57,593 bases of DNA from Paracoccus limosus (GCF_009711185.1 NZ_WMIF01000008.1:1-57593), one strand, 5' to 3'; positions 1 to 7,808 are shown, counted from the first letter of the stretch. Numbers and translations: made by a program. The notes: generated from the letters alone by a model not told the origin.

Positions 1-56
1 AAGCCCTCGAAGAAGGCCCACTCATCGTCGGATATCAGGTTGCGCGCCAAGCCCAT
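1..56 (-). CDS. IS5-family transposase, N-terminal fragment (truncated by window edge)
   Basis: An ATG at 54-56 on the minus strand opens a frame reading MGLARNLISDDEWAFFEG up to base 1. The SDDEWAFFE motif is the typical first segment of IS5-family DDE transposases. Only 18 residues are visible and the catalytic DDE residues would lie outside the window. An alternative start four codons in (MARN-type) is usual in relatives but is not an ATG here. It belongs to the insertion sequence end listed separately. Confidence 0.6.
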   Translation of the reverse strand, partial: MGLARNLISDDEWAFFEG

Positions 57-122
57 CTCCCAAGCAGAGATGAGCTTGAATCATAGGACGACTGCCAACG
101 GAACCCCTTTTGTCAACACGGC
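1..122 (-). mobile_element. IS5-family insertion sequence, one end only (cut by window edge)
   Basis: The transposase start (see next entry) is followed outward by about 65 non-coding bases. Read on the minus strand these include GTGTTGACAAAAGG, an AT-rich tip of the kind seen in IS5-family (IS427-like) elements. Immediately outside lies CTAG at 123-126, a usual target of this group, which duplicates a short YTAR/CTAG site. The other end of the element, and hence the second copy of the target site, lies left of the window, so the boundary is inferred. Confidence 0.55.
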
Positions 123-243
123 CTAGGCTCATGCCCCATCATCATTTCCATCATCGCGTGACGACTTTCTGCGAAAATGGGCATCGCATTTTCTCGAAGC
201 TTTCGCAGAGAGGAAACAGGAACGTATCCGTCTGGAGCGAACA

Positions 244-753
244 TCACGCAATCCTCACAATTTCGGCCCCAGCCCGGTCTTTCCCGGTTAGGTATTCCGC
301 CCAAGCGGTCATCATCGCCCGCCGCTTCTCAACCATGTCGCCGCGCCGATAGGACGTTTCGACTGCATTGCCGACTTTGTGGGCCAGCGCCACCTCGGCC
401 ATGTCGCCGGGGAAGTGGGTTTCCTCGGCGACCCAATCGCGGAAGGTGGAACGCAGACCGTGCGGCACGGCCGGGCGCTTGCTCACCCGATCGATGAAAC
501 CCTTGCCGCCCTCGGCCACGTCGCCCGCGTGCAACCGCTTCATGGTGGAACTCAGCGTCATATCGGATATCTCCCCGCCCCGGGGCGCAGGAAACACCAG
601 CGGGTTGTCCTCGAAGCGCAGCAGGGCCGCCAGCAGCGCCACCGCCTCGGCAGTCAGCGGCACCCGGTGTTCCCGCTCCATCTTCATGCGCTCAGCCGGG
701 ACAATCCACATCGCGGCGTCAAGGTCGATTTCATCCCACCGGGCGCCCCGCAC
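244..753 (-). pseudogene. P4-type phage integrase, C-terminal remnant
   Basis: The translation VRGARWDEIDLDAAMWIVPA...HGLRSTFRDWVAEE...VALAHKVGNAVETSYRRGD matches the catalytic half of P4-family tyrosine recombinases: the H-x-x-R pair in HGLRSTFRDW, the LAH box and the tyrosine in ETSYRR. A complete member has about 400 residues; here about 169 remain. The first catalytic arginine region and the whole N-terminal arm-binding domain are missing. Homology starts abruptly near base 754, after which the frame reads low-complexity RRR sequence and runs into the 3' end of the next gene. This is a breakpoint, so the gene is dead. It is a relic of an older island, distinct from the intact integrase at 5222. 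Confidence 0.8.
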
Positions 754-772
754 GGTATCGCGCCGGCGCTGC

Positions 773-1585
773 CTACAGCACCGCCTGATACCGTTCGCTG
801 ACCAGTTGCGCGCGCTCCTCGGGCGTGGGGGCGCGGCCGGGGTCGAGCTTGCGCCGGAACGGGCGGCGCAGCAGCCGGCCCCAGGATGCCGCGCTCAGCA
901 GGCGGCGCCAGCCCTTGGCATAGCCCTGCGAGAAATCGAAATCCGTCGGAAAGCTGTCCTTGCTGATCGTGCTTTGTCTGGCGGTTGGCACCGGGTGCAG
1001 CACGGCCCGCGGCGTGGTGACGTAATGGCGCATGATCCTGAACGTGTCGCAGGGCCAGTCGGCGCGCGCCCGCAGCGGCAGGCTGTGCCGGCGCATCGCC
1101 TCGGCCCCGTGGCGCGAAATCGAATAGCCGACCGCCATCCATGAATTGCTGGCCAGTCGCATCAGTTGCAATGGCCCGCCGGCGCGGGGCCGGCGCGCAT
1201 GCGTGGTGCCGTTGTAATGGTAAAGCTGGATCAGGTCGCCGGCCTGATATTGGGCGCTGGCGTAGAAATCGCGAAACAGCCATGTCAGCACGGCATCATC
1301 CTCAAGGATGATGGCGCCGGGCAGATTTTCGTCGATGATGCGGGCATAGGCCAGTTGATGGGTTATGGCGCAGGCATATTCGCCATCGGACATGCGAAAA
1401 CCGCTTTGCGCCAGCGTGCCGGTCCGGTCCACCATGGATTCCAGCTCGGGTGGCAGGCCCTGCCGCCCGTCGGTGGCGTCGATGAACTGGAAATCAAGCC
1501 CGAGAAGGGCGAATTGTTCGGTGATGTCGGCGCGCCGGTTTTGCGCCGATGCCAGAGACAGGACAAAGATAGGCCATTGGGACAT
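773..1585 (-). CDS. glycosyltransferase family 25 (LPS-type) protein
   Basis: A 270-residue protein beginning MSQWPIFVLSLASAQNRRAD, the usual GT25 start in which a hydrophobic strand is followed by a basic R-R-x-x segment. The acidic motif IILEDDAVL near residue 90 is the ED(D) signature of the family, and the SYSISRHGAEAM segment around residue 165 is also typical. Relatives add galactose or glucose to lipopolysaccharide or capsule; the acceptor cannot be told here. The gene stands alone between an integrase remnant and acnB, consistent with surface-sugar cargo of an old island. The ATG at 1583-1585 is the only good start. Confidence 0.8.
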   Translation of the reverse strand: MSQWPIFVLSLASAQNRRADITEQFALLGLDFQFIDATDGRQGLPPELESMVDRTGTLAQSGFRMSDGEYACAITHQLAYARIIDENLPGAIILEDDAVLTWLFRDFYASAQYQAGDLIQLYHYNGTTHARRPRAGGPLQLMRLASNSWMAVGYSISRHGAEAMRRHSLPLRARADWPCDTFRIMRHYVTTPRAVLHPVPTARQSTISKDSFPTDFDFSQGYAKGWRRLLSAASWGRLLRRPFRRKLDPGRAPTPEERAQLVSERYQAVL

Positions 1586-2014
1586 GGGTGCTCGCTGGTC
1601 GTTGCGGCCTGGCTGCTGCCCGGGCCTGGCTCGGATGGGACGCTGTCGTGATCAGCGGGGGTATCACATGATGAGGGGGGCGCGTTTCTCCTTTGCCTGC
1701 CCGGGGCATCCTGGTCCCGTCCGGGAAACCGCGGCCGCCCAAGGCGCATCTTGCGGAGGATCGCAAGGCATGTCCACCGCCAAGCGTATGCGGCCGCCAC
1801 GCGCCGGGGCGGGCGCGGCCTTGGCGCATCGCATCGGGGCAGGGCGTGCCGTTTTGCCGGGCGGGGTGGTGAAAGCGGCGCGATCGGGGCCATCCCCTCT
1901 TGTCAGCGGCGGGTGATTTGTATACCTGTGCATACAATTGGGCTTGCCGCCGCTCGCCATCCGTTCCTCGGCCCGGTGTTTCAGCCTGAATCGAACCGGA
2001 TCGTAGGGAACGTC
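1586..2014. other. intergenic region between glycosyltransferase and acnB
   Basis: About 430 bases without a convincing gene. Open frames run through it on both strands but lack codon bias and family resemblance. It must hold the promoters of both divergent genes. The visible structure is a dyad at 1918-1937 and an AGGGA ribosome-binding site just before the acnB ATG. Confidence 0.6.
1918..1937. promoter_or_regulatory. dyad TTGTAT-N8-ATACAA upstream of acnB, candidate operator
   Basis: The sequence TTGTAT, eight bases, then ATACAA forms a perfect 6-bp inverted repeat about 80 bases upstream of the acnB start. The TTGTATAC...ATACAA form resembles operators of FadR/GntR-type regulators. The regulator is not encoded in this window. 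Assignment to acnB rests on position only. Confidence 0.4.
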
Positions 2015-4804
2015 ATGAGCCTTTATACAGACTACCTAGCTGAAATCGAAGCCCGCAAAGCGCAGGGCCTGCACCCCAAGCCGATCGATGACGGCGCGCT
2101 GCTGGCCGAGCTGATCGCCCATATCAAGGACGGTCAAAGCGATCACAGAAGCGATTGCCTGAACTTCTTTATCTACAACGCACTTCCGGGCACCACCAGC
2201 GCGGCGGGCGTCAAGGCCGCCTTCCTCAAGGCGATCATCCTTGGGCAGGACATCGTGCCCGAAATCACCCCGGCCTTTGCGCTGGAGCTGCTGTCGCACA
2301 TGAAGGGCGGCCCCTCGGTCGAGGCGCTGCTGGATCTGGCGCTGGGCGATGACGCCGCCATCGCGGCGGGCGCGGGCGAGGTGCTCAAGACGCAGGTGTT
2401 CCTTTACGACGCCGACATGGCCCGTCTGGCCGATGCCTACAAGGCCGGCAACCCGGTCGCAGCCGACATCCTGCAAAGCTATGCCAAGGCCGAATTCTTT
2501 ACCAAGCTTCCCGAGGTCGAGGACGAGATCAAGGTCGTGACCTATATCGCCGCCGAAGGCGACATCTCGACCGACCTGCTGTCGCCCGGCAATCAGGCGC
2601 ATTCGCGTTCCGACCGCGAACTGCATGGCAAATGCATGATCTCGCCCGAAGGACAGGCCGAAATCGTGGCGCTGCAAGCCCAGCACCCGGGCAAGCGCGT
2701 GATGATGATCGCCGAAAAAGGCACGATGGGCGTCGGCTCGTCGCGCATGTCGGGCGTGAACAACGTGGCGCTGTGGACCGGCAAGAAAGCCAGCCCCTAT
2801 GTGCCCTTCGTCAACTACGCCCCGGTTGTTGCCGGCACCAACGGCATCTCGCCGATCTTTGGCACCACGGTGGACGTGACCGGCGGCATTGGCATCAACC
2901 TCAAGAACTGGGTGCGCAAGACCGACGCGGACGGCAAGCCGATCCTGAACAACGACGGCAACCCGATCCTTGAACAGGCCTATTCCGTCGCCACTGGCAC
3001 CGTGCTGGTGATCGACAGCAAGAACAAGAAGCTGCGCGACGAAAATGGCCAGGAACTGGTCGATATCGCCGCCGCTTTCACCCCCCAGAAGATGGAGTTC
3101 ATGAAGGCCGGCAGCTCTTACGCCATCGTCTTTGGCAAGAAGTTGCAGACCTTTGCCGCGCAGACGCTGGGCATCGAGCCGACCCCGGTCTTTGCGCCGA
3201 ACAAGGAAATCACCGTCGAAGGGCAGGGCCTGACCGCGGTCGAAAAGATCTTCAACCGCAACGCCGTCGGCGTGACGCCGGGCAAGGTGTTGCATGCGGG
3301 TTCGGACGTGCGCGTGCGCGTCAACATCGTCGGCTCGCAGGACACCACCGGCCTGATGACCGCGCAAGAGCTTGAAGCGATGGCCGCGACCGTTATCTCG
3401 CCCATCGTGGACGGCGCCTATCAGTCGGGCTGCCACACCGCCTCGGTCTGGGACAAGAAGGCGCAGGAAAACATTCCGAAGCTCATGAAATTCATGAACA
3501 ACTTCGGCCTGATCACCGCGCGCGACCCCAAGGGCGTCTATCACGCTATGACCGACGTAATCCACAAGGTGCTGAACGACATCACCGTGGATGACTGGGC
3601 CATCATCATCGGCGGTGACAGCCATACCCGCATGTCCAAGGGCGTGGCCTTTGGCGCCGACTCGGGCACCGTCGCGCTGGCGCTGGCCACGGGCGAGGCG
3701 ACCATGCCGATCCCGCAATCGGTCAAGGTGACCTTCAAGGGCAAGATGAAGCCGTGGATGGATTTCCGCGACGTGGTCCATGCGACGCAGGCGCAGATGC
3801 TGAAACAGCATGGCGACAACGTGTTCCAGGGCCGCATCATCGAGGTCCATATCGGCACGCTGCTGGCCGACCAAGCCTTCACCTTCACCGACTGGACCGC
3901 CGAGATGAAGGCCAAGGCCTCGATCTGCATCTCGCAGGACGAGACGCTGATCGAATCGCTGGAAATCGCCAAATCGCGCATCCAGATCATGATCGACAAG
4001 GGCATGGAGAATGCCGCCGGCACTCTGCGCGGGCTGATCGCCAAGGCCGATGCCCGCATCGCCGAGATCCGCTCGGGCGAGAAACCGGCGCTCGCCCCCG
4101 ACGACAACGCGAAATACTTCGCCGAGGTCGTCGTGGATCTGGACCTGATCGACGAGCCGATGATCGCCGACCCGGACGTGAACAACGCCGATGTGTCGAA
4201 ACGCTACACCCATGACACGATCCGCCCCGTCTCCTATTACGGCGGCACGAAAAAGGTCGATCTGGGCTTTGTCGGTTCCTGCATGGTGCACAAGGGCGAT
4301 ATGAAGATCGTCGCGCAGATGCTCAAGAACATCGAAAAGGCCAATGGCAAGGTCGAGTTCAAGGCGCCGCTGGTCGTGGCCGCACCCACCTACAACATCA
4401 TCGACGAGCTGAAGGCCGAGGGCGACTGGGAAATCCTGCAGCGCTATTCCGGCTTCGAATTCGACGATCTGGCCCCCAAGGCCAAGGCGCGCACCGAATA
4501 CGAGAACATCCTGTATCTTGAGCGTCCCGGCTGCAACCTCTGCATGGGCAACCAGGAAAAGGCGGCCAAGGGCGATACCGTGCTGGCCACTTCGACCCGC
4601 CTGTTCCAGGGCCGCGTGGTCGAGGACAGCGCCGCGAAGAAGGGCGAATCGCTTTTGGCCTCGACCCCGGTGGTGGTACTGTCGGCGATCCTTGGCCGCA
4701 CCCCCAGCGCCGAGGAATACAAAGAGGCCGTCGAGGGCATCGACCTGACCAAATTCGCCCCGCCGGTCGAAAAGCCCGGCTTGGCGCGGTCGGTGCATTT
4801 CTGA
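2015..4804 (+). CDS. acnB: bifunctional aconitate hydratase 2 / 2-methylisocitrate dehydratase
   Basis: A 929-residue protein starting MSLYTDYLAEIEARKA, matching aconitase B over its full length: the helical HEAT-like N-terminal domain, then the swivelling domain, then the catalytic domains. Cysteine ligands for the 4Fe-4S cluster are visible in GSCMVHKGD (about residue 755) and CNLCMGNQ (about 840). It isomerises citrate to isocitrate in the TCA cycle and also acts in the methylcitrate cycle. The frame is open upstream to 1751, but the ATG at 2015 has an AGGGA ribosome-binding site and matches the family start. It is monocistronic, followed by a hairpin at 4834-4867. Confidence 0.97.
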   Translation: MSLYTDYLAEIEARKAQGLHPKPIDDGALLAELIAHIKDGQSDHRSDCLNFFIYNALPGTTSAAGVKAAFLKAIILGQDIVPEITPAFALELLSHMKGGPSVEALLDLALGDDAAIAAGAGEVLKTQVFLYDADMARLADAYKAGNPVAADILQSYAKAEFFTKLPEVEDEIKVVTYIAAEGDISTDLLSPGNQAHSRSDRELHGKCMISPEGQAEIVALQAQHPGKRVMMIAEKGTMGVGSSRMSGVNNVALWTGKKASPYVPFVNYAPVVAGTNGISPIFGTTVDVTGGIGINLKNWVRKTDADGKPILNNDGNPILEQAYSVATGTVLVIDSKNKKLRDENGQELVDIAAAFTPQKMEFMKAGSSYAIVFGKKLQTFAAQTLGIEPTPVFAPNKEITVEGQGLTAVEKIFNRNAVGVTPGKVLHAGSDVRVRVNIVGSQDTTGLMTAQELEAMAATVISPIVDGAYQSGCHTASVWDKKAQENIPKLMKFMNNFGLITARDPKGVYHAMTDVIHKVLNDITVDDWAIIIGGDSHTRMSKGVAFGADSGTVALALATGEATMPIPQSVKVTFKGKMKPWMDFRDVVHATQAQMLKQHGDNVFQGRIIEVHIGTLLADQAFTFTDWTAEMKAKASICISQDETLIESLEIAKSRIQIMIDKGMENAAGTLRGLIAKADARIAEIRSGEKPALAPDDNAKYFAEVVVDLDLIDEPMIADPDVNNADVSKRYTHDTIRPVSYYGGTKKVDLGFVGSCMVHKGDMKIVAQMLKNIEKANGKVEFKAPLVVAAPTYNIIDELKAEGDWEILQRYSGFEFDDLAPKAKARTEYENILYLERPGCNLCMGNQEKAAKGDTVLATSTRLFQGRVVEDSAAKKGESLLASTPVVVLSAILGRTPSAEEYKEAVEGIDLTKFAPPVEKPGLARSVHF

Positions 4805-4833
4805 GATCGGCCCTTGGCTGACCCCTGAACCAC

Positions 4834-4867
4834 GGATCGGGCAGATGGCACCGCCTCTGCCCGATCC
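4834..4867 (+). terminator. hairpin downstream of acnB
   Basis: An 11-bp perfect inverted repeat, GGATCGGGCAG at 4834-4844 and CTGCCCGATCC at 4857-4867, lies 30 bases after the acnB stop. There is no U tract, so it may stabilise the mRNA 3' end or be a weak terminator. Confidence 0.5.
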
Positions 4868-5066
4868 CCCGCGCGGCCGGTCCCGGCCCCAAGCGCACCG
4901 CACCGCCATCCTTTCGCTGCATTTGCAGGGCCGTGCCCAGCCCCCGGCTGCGGGCCGGTCATTCGTTAGCCCTGATGCCCCAGCGCGATCCGGGCATGAA
5001 AGTGACGGGCGCGATGATAACCCCCTTGACCCCGCCGCGCGAAAACCCTAGCAAACGCGAGGCTCC

Positions 5067-5140
5067 GGCGGGTTGGCGGAGAGGTTACGCAGCGGATTGC
5101 AAATCCGTGAAGACCGGTTCGATTCCGGTACCCGCCTCCA
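5067..5140 (+). tRNA. tRNA-Cys (anticodon GCA)
   Basis: The acceptor stem GGCGGGT pairs with ACCCGCC (5130-5136), followed by discriminator T and encoded CCA (5138-5140). The anticodon arm GCGGA-TTGCAAA-TCCGT places anticodon GCA at 5099-5101, and the T arm reads CCGGTTCGATTCCGG. The gene is complete. Its 3' half (from 5094) is the left attachment core of the element that follows, so the functional gene is part host and part element after integration. Confidence 0.97.
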
Positions 5141-5147
5141 AGTCTTT
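5094..5147 (+). repeat. attL core (54-bp direct repeat, left copy)
   Basis: Identical to 15522-15575. It runs from the anticodon stem of tRNA-Cys to ten bases past the discriminator base. The base before (C vs T) and the base after (C vs T) differ between copies, which fixes the limits exactly. Confidence 0.95.
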
Positions 5148-5173
5148 CAATGACTTAGTGGACATGAGCTGAC

Positions 5174-5197
5174 CTAGGGTATCACCTAGGGTATCAC
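5174..5197 (+). repeat. tandem 12-bp repeat CTAGGGTATCAC x2, candidate integrase arm site
   Basis: Two perfect copies of CTAGGGTATCAC abut at 5174-5185 and 5186-5197, between the core and the integrase stop. A second short repeat, CTGTTCTGT, occurs at 5202-5210 and 5213-5221. Arm-type binding sites of tyrosine recombinases typically sit here as short direct repeats next to the core. Confidence 0.6.
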
Positions 5198-5221
5198 GTT
5201 GCTGTTCTGTGCCTGTTCTGT

Positions 5222-6220
5222 TCATTGCCTTTTCTCCCGTGCTTGGCGCGCCCGCATTTCTTGCCGAGCCTCGCCCGCGTACTTCGCAATCATCTCTTTG
5301 GTGGCATGGCCGGAATAGGCAGCGATCTCGTCATCATCACATCCGGCCCATGCCAATTCCTTCACGCCGCGATAGCGCAGTGCATGAAGGTCATAGGCTT
5401 CCAGCCCCAGCCGCTTGCGCTCTTTCAGCATCAGATCGGCCATGTAACGGTAGCTGATCGGGTTGCCGTCCCGCTTGATGAGGATGGGACGCGCCGCAAT
5501 CGGAACCACCCCCTGCGCCGCCTTGGCGTGGTCCAGCGCGGCCTTGAGCTGATCGGTGCAGGGCAGCACCAGCGGCTTGTCGGTCTTGTTCTGGCGCAGG
5601 GTCAGAGAATCGCCATCATAGTCGCTCCAGCGGAAGCCGACCCAATCGCCGGGGCGCTGGACGCTGCCCACGCCGATCTCAAAGATCAGACGGCAAAGCT
5701 CGCTGGCCTCGGCCCGGAATTTCTCCACCGCCCAATCCGGCCAGGGCATATGCTCGCGCTGCCGCTCGATCGGGGTCTTGAGCGCCCGGACACCTTTTGC
5801 TGGGTTGTTCTGAATCCATCCCAGATCAATGGCATGTTCGCAGAGAACGACCAGCATCTGGGGGATGTAGTTTGCAAAGCGGGTGCGGTGCGCATTGGCT
5901 TTCTGCGCCCCGATCACATCGGCCCGCGTCAGCGCCTTCACGTCGCGGGTGCCGATCTTCTCGCGCAGATAATCCATCACCTTGTCATAATCCTGCCGGG
6001 TGCGCGGCTTGAGGCCGGTCCAGCGGTCGGACTTGCGGTAATCTTCCATGAGCGCCGCCCATGAAGTTTTCGCCTGCATCCGCTTGCCGGTCAGGATCTC
6101 CCAATACTGGCGGTCGAAGTCTGCGGTGCCCTCGGCAGCGGTGATGCGGTGCAGCTTGCCCTTGAGACGCACATAGATGCGCCCGCTCGGATGCTTCCAA
6201 AGGTATCGCTTGGCTACCAT
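5222..6220 (-). CDS. int: tyrosine-type site-specific integrase
   Basis: A 332-residue recombinase that would integrate and excise the element at tRNA-Cys. An N-terminal arm-binding region (GRIYVRLKGK) and a SAM-like core-binding domain (about residues 60-150) precede the catalytic domain. The catalytic set is complete: arginine in VQRPGDWVG, lysine in QNKTDKP, H-x-x-R in LHALRYRG, GH in YSGHATKE and the tyrosine in AKYAGEA. The frame extends to 6286, but the ATG at 6220 (MVAKRYLWKHPSG) is the family start and overlaps the preceding AlpA-like gene by seven bases. It lies 75 bases from attL, the usual place for an integrase. Confidence 0.93.
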   Translation of the reverse strand: MVAKRYLWKHPSGRIYVRLKGKLHRITAAEGTADFDRQYWEILTGKRMQAKTSWAALMEDYRKSDRWTGLKPRTRQDYDKVMDYLREKIGTRDVKALTRADVIGAQKANAHRTRFANYIPQMLVVLCEHAIDLGWIQNNPAKGVRALKTPIERQREHMPWPDWAVEKFRAEASELCRLIFEIGVGSVQRPGDWVGFRWSDYDGDSLTLRQNKTDKPLVLPCTDQLKAALDHAKAAQGVVPIAARPILIKRDGNPISYRYMADLMLKERKRLGLEAYDLHALRYRGVKELAWAGCDDDEIAAYSGHATKEMIAKYAGEARQEMRARQAREKRQ

Positions 6221-6420
6221 TGCACGTCTCCCATGCCGTCCACGGCCTCGCCGCGAATGATCTTGTAAAGCTCGGGCATGTCCCATCGGGGCAGCCCGCC
6301 GATGCTGCGCGGCTTGGGCAGGTGCCCCGCGTCCACCAGCGAACGGAACTCGCAGGGCTTCATATCCAGAAGCTGCGCTGCGGTCCTTTCGCTGGCGAGA
6401 ACAGGGGGCAACTTGGTCAT
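6214..6420 (-). CDS. AlpA-like excisionase/regulator, short HTH protein
   Basis: A 68-residue protein with a winged-helix HTH pattern, ASERTAAQLLDMKPCEFRSL followed by VDAGHLPKPRSIGGLPRWDM. This is the MerR/AlpA-type layout of excisionases and of satellite regulators. It ends inside the integrase start (seven-base overlap), so the two are translationally coupled. In phage islands AlpA-like proteins activate or direct excision; that role is inferred from family and position. Confidence 0.75.
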   Translation of the reverse strand: MTKLPPVLASERTAAQLLDMKPCEFRSLVDAGHLPKPRSIGGLPRWDMPELYKIIRGEAVDGMGDVQW

Positions 6421-6426
6421 GTCGGG

Positions 6427-6942
6427 TTAGCCGTTATACGCCTCGTTAAGCGCCGCCACCGGGTCCAAGCCAGCGCGGCGCAGCGTCACGGAAAACACCT
6501 CGGAGACGTCGATGACGATGGCACCGATCCCGTGTTCCTTGATCGCGGCCAGCAACCCCAGCGGATGATCGCTGAGGCCAATCTGGTATTCTGCACTCCG
6601 TTCCGGTCCGACGATCAGCATGGTTTTTCCGTCCTTGAACGGGAACCCCGGCTGACGACCGGGACGATCCCCGATGGCACCATTGCCGGTGTGCGCAAAT
6701 CCGGCCGCCGCCTCGGTCACACGTTGCATATCAGTCAAGCCCGTGTCGATCAGCGCCTTGGAGACGGCGATCTCCATCAGGTTGAAGAAACTGAACCTGC
6801 GGTGCTTGCCGGGGCTGCCGCCGCCCTCAACCCCTTGCCCGATGATCTGACCACGCTTGAGCCAGTTCTGCAGTTGATAGTTGGTCACGCCGGTTGCCGC
6901 GACGATTTCGCTGTTGGCGAACTGTTGGTGAAAGATTGACAT
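6427..6942 (-). CDS. MerR-like HTH protein, putative element regulator
   Basis: A 171-residue protein. Residues 8-55 (FANSEIVAATGVTNYQLQNW, then LKRGQI...KHRRFSFFNLMEIAV) form a MerR-type winged helix: helix-turn-helix followed by the GKHRRFS wing. The C-terminal half (about 100-160) has alternating hydrophobic strands and no cysteine cluster or recognisable ligand domain. It is the first gene of the operon that runs through the AlpA-like protein (six bases between them) into the integrase. A candidate promoter with a dyad lies 27 bases upstream, suggesting autoregulation. Its function is not known. Confidence 0.7.
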   Translation of the reverse strand: MSIFHQQFANSEIVAATGVTNYQLQNWLKRGQIIGQGVEGGGSPGKHRRFSFFNLMEIAVSKALIDTGLTDMQRVTEAAAGFAHTGNGAIGDRPGRQPGFPFKDGKTMLIVGPERSAEYQIGLSDHPLGLLAAIKEHGIGAIVIDVSEVFSVTLRRAGLDPVAALNEAYNG

Positions 6943-6968
6943 GGTTGCCTCAAATGTTCTCTTGAACC

Positions 6969-6997
6969 CTTATCTCTCGATAAGCCAAGGAAGTCAA
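6969..6997 (-). promoter_or_regulatory. candidate promoter with overlapping dyad for the regulator-integrase operon
   Basis: On the minus strand TTGACT (6992-6997) is separated by 17 bases from GATAAG (6969-6974), a fair sigma-70 match. A 14-bp dyad TTATC-TCTC-GATAA (6970-6983) covers the -10 element, the right place for an autorepressor operator. Confidence 0.5.
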
Positions 6998-7027
6998 TCG
7001 AACACTTAACGCGACCAGCGCAGTGGC

Positions 7028-7333
7028 TCAGCCCCAGAGGTATGCGACCTTGTAGACGCCGTTCAGGCTGCGCCCCAAGTCGGCGGCGATCTTGCGATAG
7101 GATACGCCTTGCCGTCGCATGGCGATGATCTTCTGCTCCTCGTCGGCCGTGATGCCGCCCGCACGCTTGCGACGGCCGGTTTTGGGGATCGCGGCGGGCG
7201 CATTGAGCGCAGGCGACGACTGCGCGCCTGGGGCCAGAGCCGATGCGCCGCGCGGGATGATCCGCACCTCGCAGAGGACGGGGACGCCATACCGGGCGGC
7301 AACCTCGGCTTTCACTTGCTCGACATAGGTCAT
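7028..7333 (-). CDS. small HTH protein of unknown role
   Basis: A 101-residue protein. The C-terminal 45 residues read RKRAGGITADEEQKIIAMRR and QGVSYRKIAADLGRSLNGVY, a resolvase/homeodomain-type HTH. The middle is a proline- and alanine-rich linker; the N terminus (MTYVEQVKAEVAARYGVPVL) is helical. Its start overlaps the stop of the preceding 59-residue gene (ATGA), so the two are coupled. It lies in the regulatory block of the element; I cannot name a specific role. Confidence 0.65.
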   Translation of the reverse strand: MTYVEQVKAEVAARYGVPVLCEVRIIPRGASALAPGAQSSPALNAPAAIPKTGRRKRAGGITADEEQKIIAMRRQGVSYRKIAADLGRSLNGVYKVAYLWG

Positions 7334-7509
7334 GCTTCCGCCCCCTCGATCACGTCCAGAGCCTCGGCCAGGGCGGCGCGGGCTTCCAGGCGGTTGGCTT
7401 CGGGCAGGTTCGGGGCTTCGGTCGCATCCAGCGCCAGCAGGATCATATCGCGGATGATGTGCAGGCTGGCATCAGGCAAGCCGGGGGTGTTATGGCAATG
7501 GGTAGCCAT
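7330..7509 (-). CDS. small hypothetical protein, 59 residues
   Basis: Starts MATHCHNTPGLPDASLHIIR and ends in an alanine-rich helix (RLEARAALAEALDVIEGAEA). Support for a real gene: a strong AGGAGG ribosome-binding site nine bases before the ATG, a four-base ATGA overlap with the next gene, and the same strand as the regulator/integrase block. No family is recognised. It is divergent from the ribbon-helix-helix gene at 7620. Confidence 0.65.
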   Translation of the reverse strand: MATHCHNTPGLPDASLHIIRDMILLALDATEAPNLPEANRLEARAALAEALDVIEGAEA

Positions 7510-7595
7510 TCGCTGATCCTCCTAAGATCAGGGTTTCGGTTAGGGCTGGCTCGGTGTGCTACCACCTTGTCAGCCCGCGTCGTTTTCGACATTAT

Positions 7596-7617
7596 CAACC
7601 TATTCAGCGTCAGGTTG
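7596..7617. promoter_or_regulatory. dyad CAACCT-N10-AGGTTG between divergent regulators, candidate operator
   Basis: A perfect 6-bp inverted repeat lies in the divergent intergenic region, directly before the most plausible start of the ribbon-helix-helix gene. Such a site is expected for an autoregulated DNA-binding protein at a phage switch. There is no direct proof of binding. Confidence 0.4.
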
Positions 7618-7619
7618 GG

Positions 7620-7808
7620 TTGTCAACATTGAAAACCGGAAAGAGCAAGGGCGGCAGGCCGCGAACAGATGCGACCCCGGTGACGGTCCGCATCCTTCCT
7701 GAAATGCTCGAATGGTTGGACGCCGAACGTGCCAAGCTGGACCCGGTGCCGTCGCGACCTGAAATGATACGGCAGATGATGGCCTCCATGATGGTCAAAG
7801 AGCTCTGA
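7620..7808 (+). CDS. ribbon-helix-helix (CopG/Arc-type) regulator
   Basis: About 62 residues. After a basic start (KTGKSKGGRPRTD) comes the RHH pattern: strand TPVTVRILPEM, helix LEWLDAERAKL, turn, helix RPEMIRQMMASMM. It is the only regulator of the element on the plus strand, divergent from the block that leads to the integrase, so it may act as the switch repressor. The start is uncertain: the frame is open from a GTG at 7554, but the segment before 7620 has no RHH character and covers a dyad. TTG at 7620 or 7629 are alternatives. Confidence 0.65.
   Translation: MSTLKTGKSKGGRPRTDATPVTVRILPEMLEWLDAERAKLDPVPSRPEMIRQMMASMMVKEL

Noticed and set aside
2036..4909. 957-residue open frame antisense to acnB
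   Set aside because: It mirrors a gene of certain identity; the composition (His, Asp, Arg, Gly-rich) is what reverse frames of GC-rich genes give. No family resemblance.
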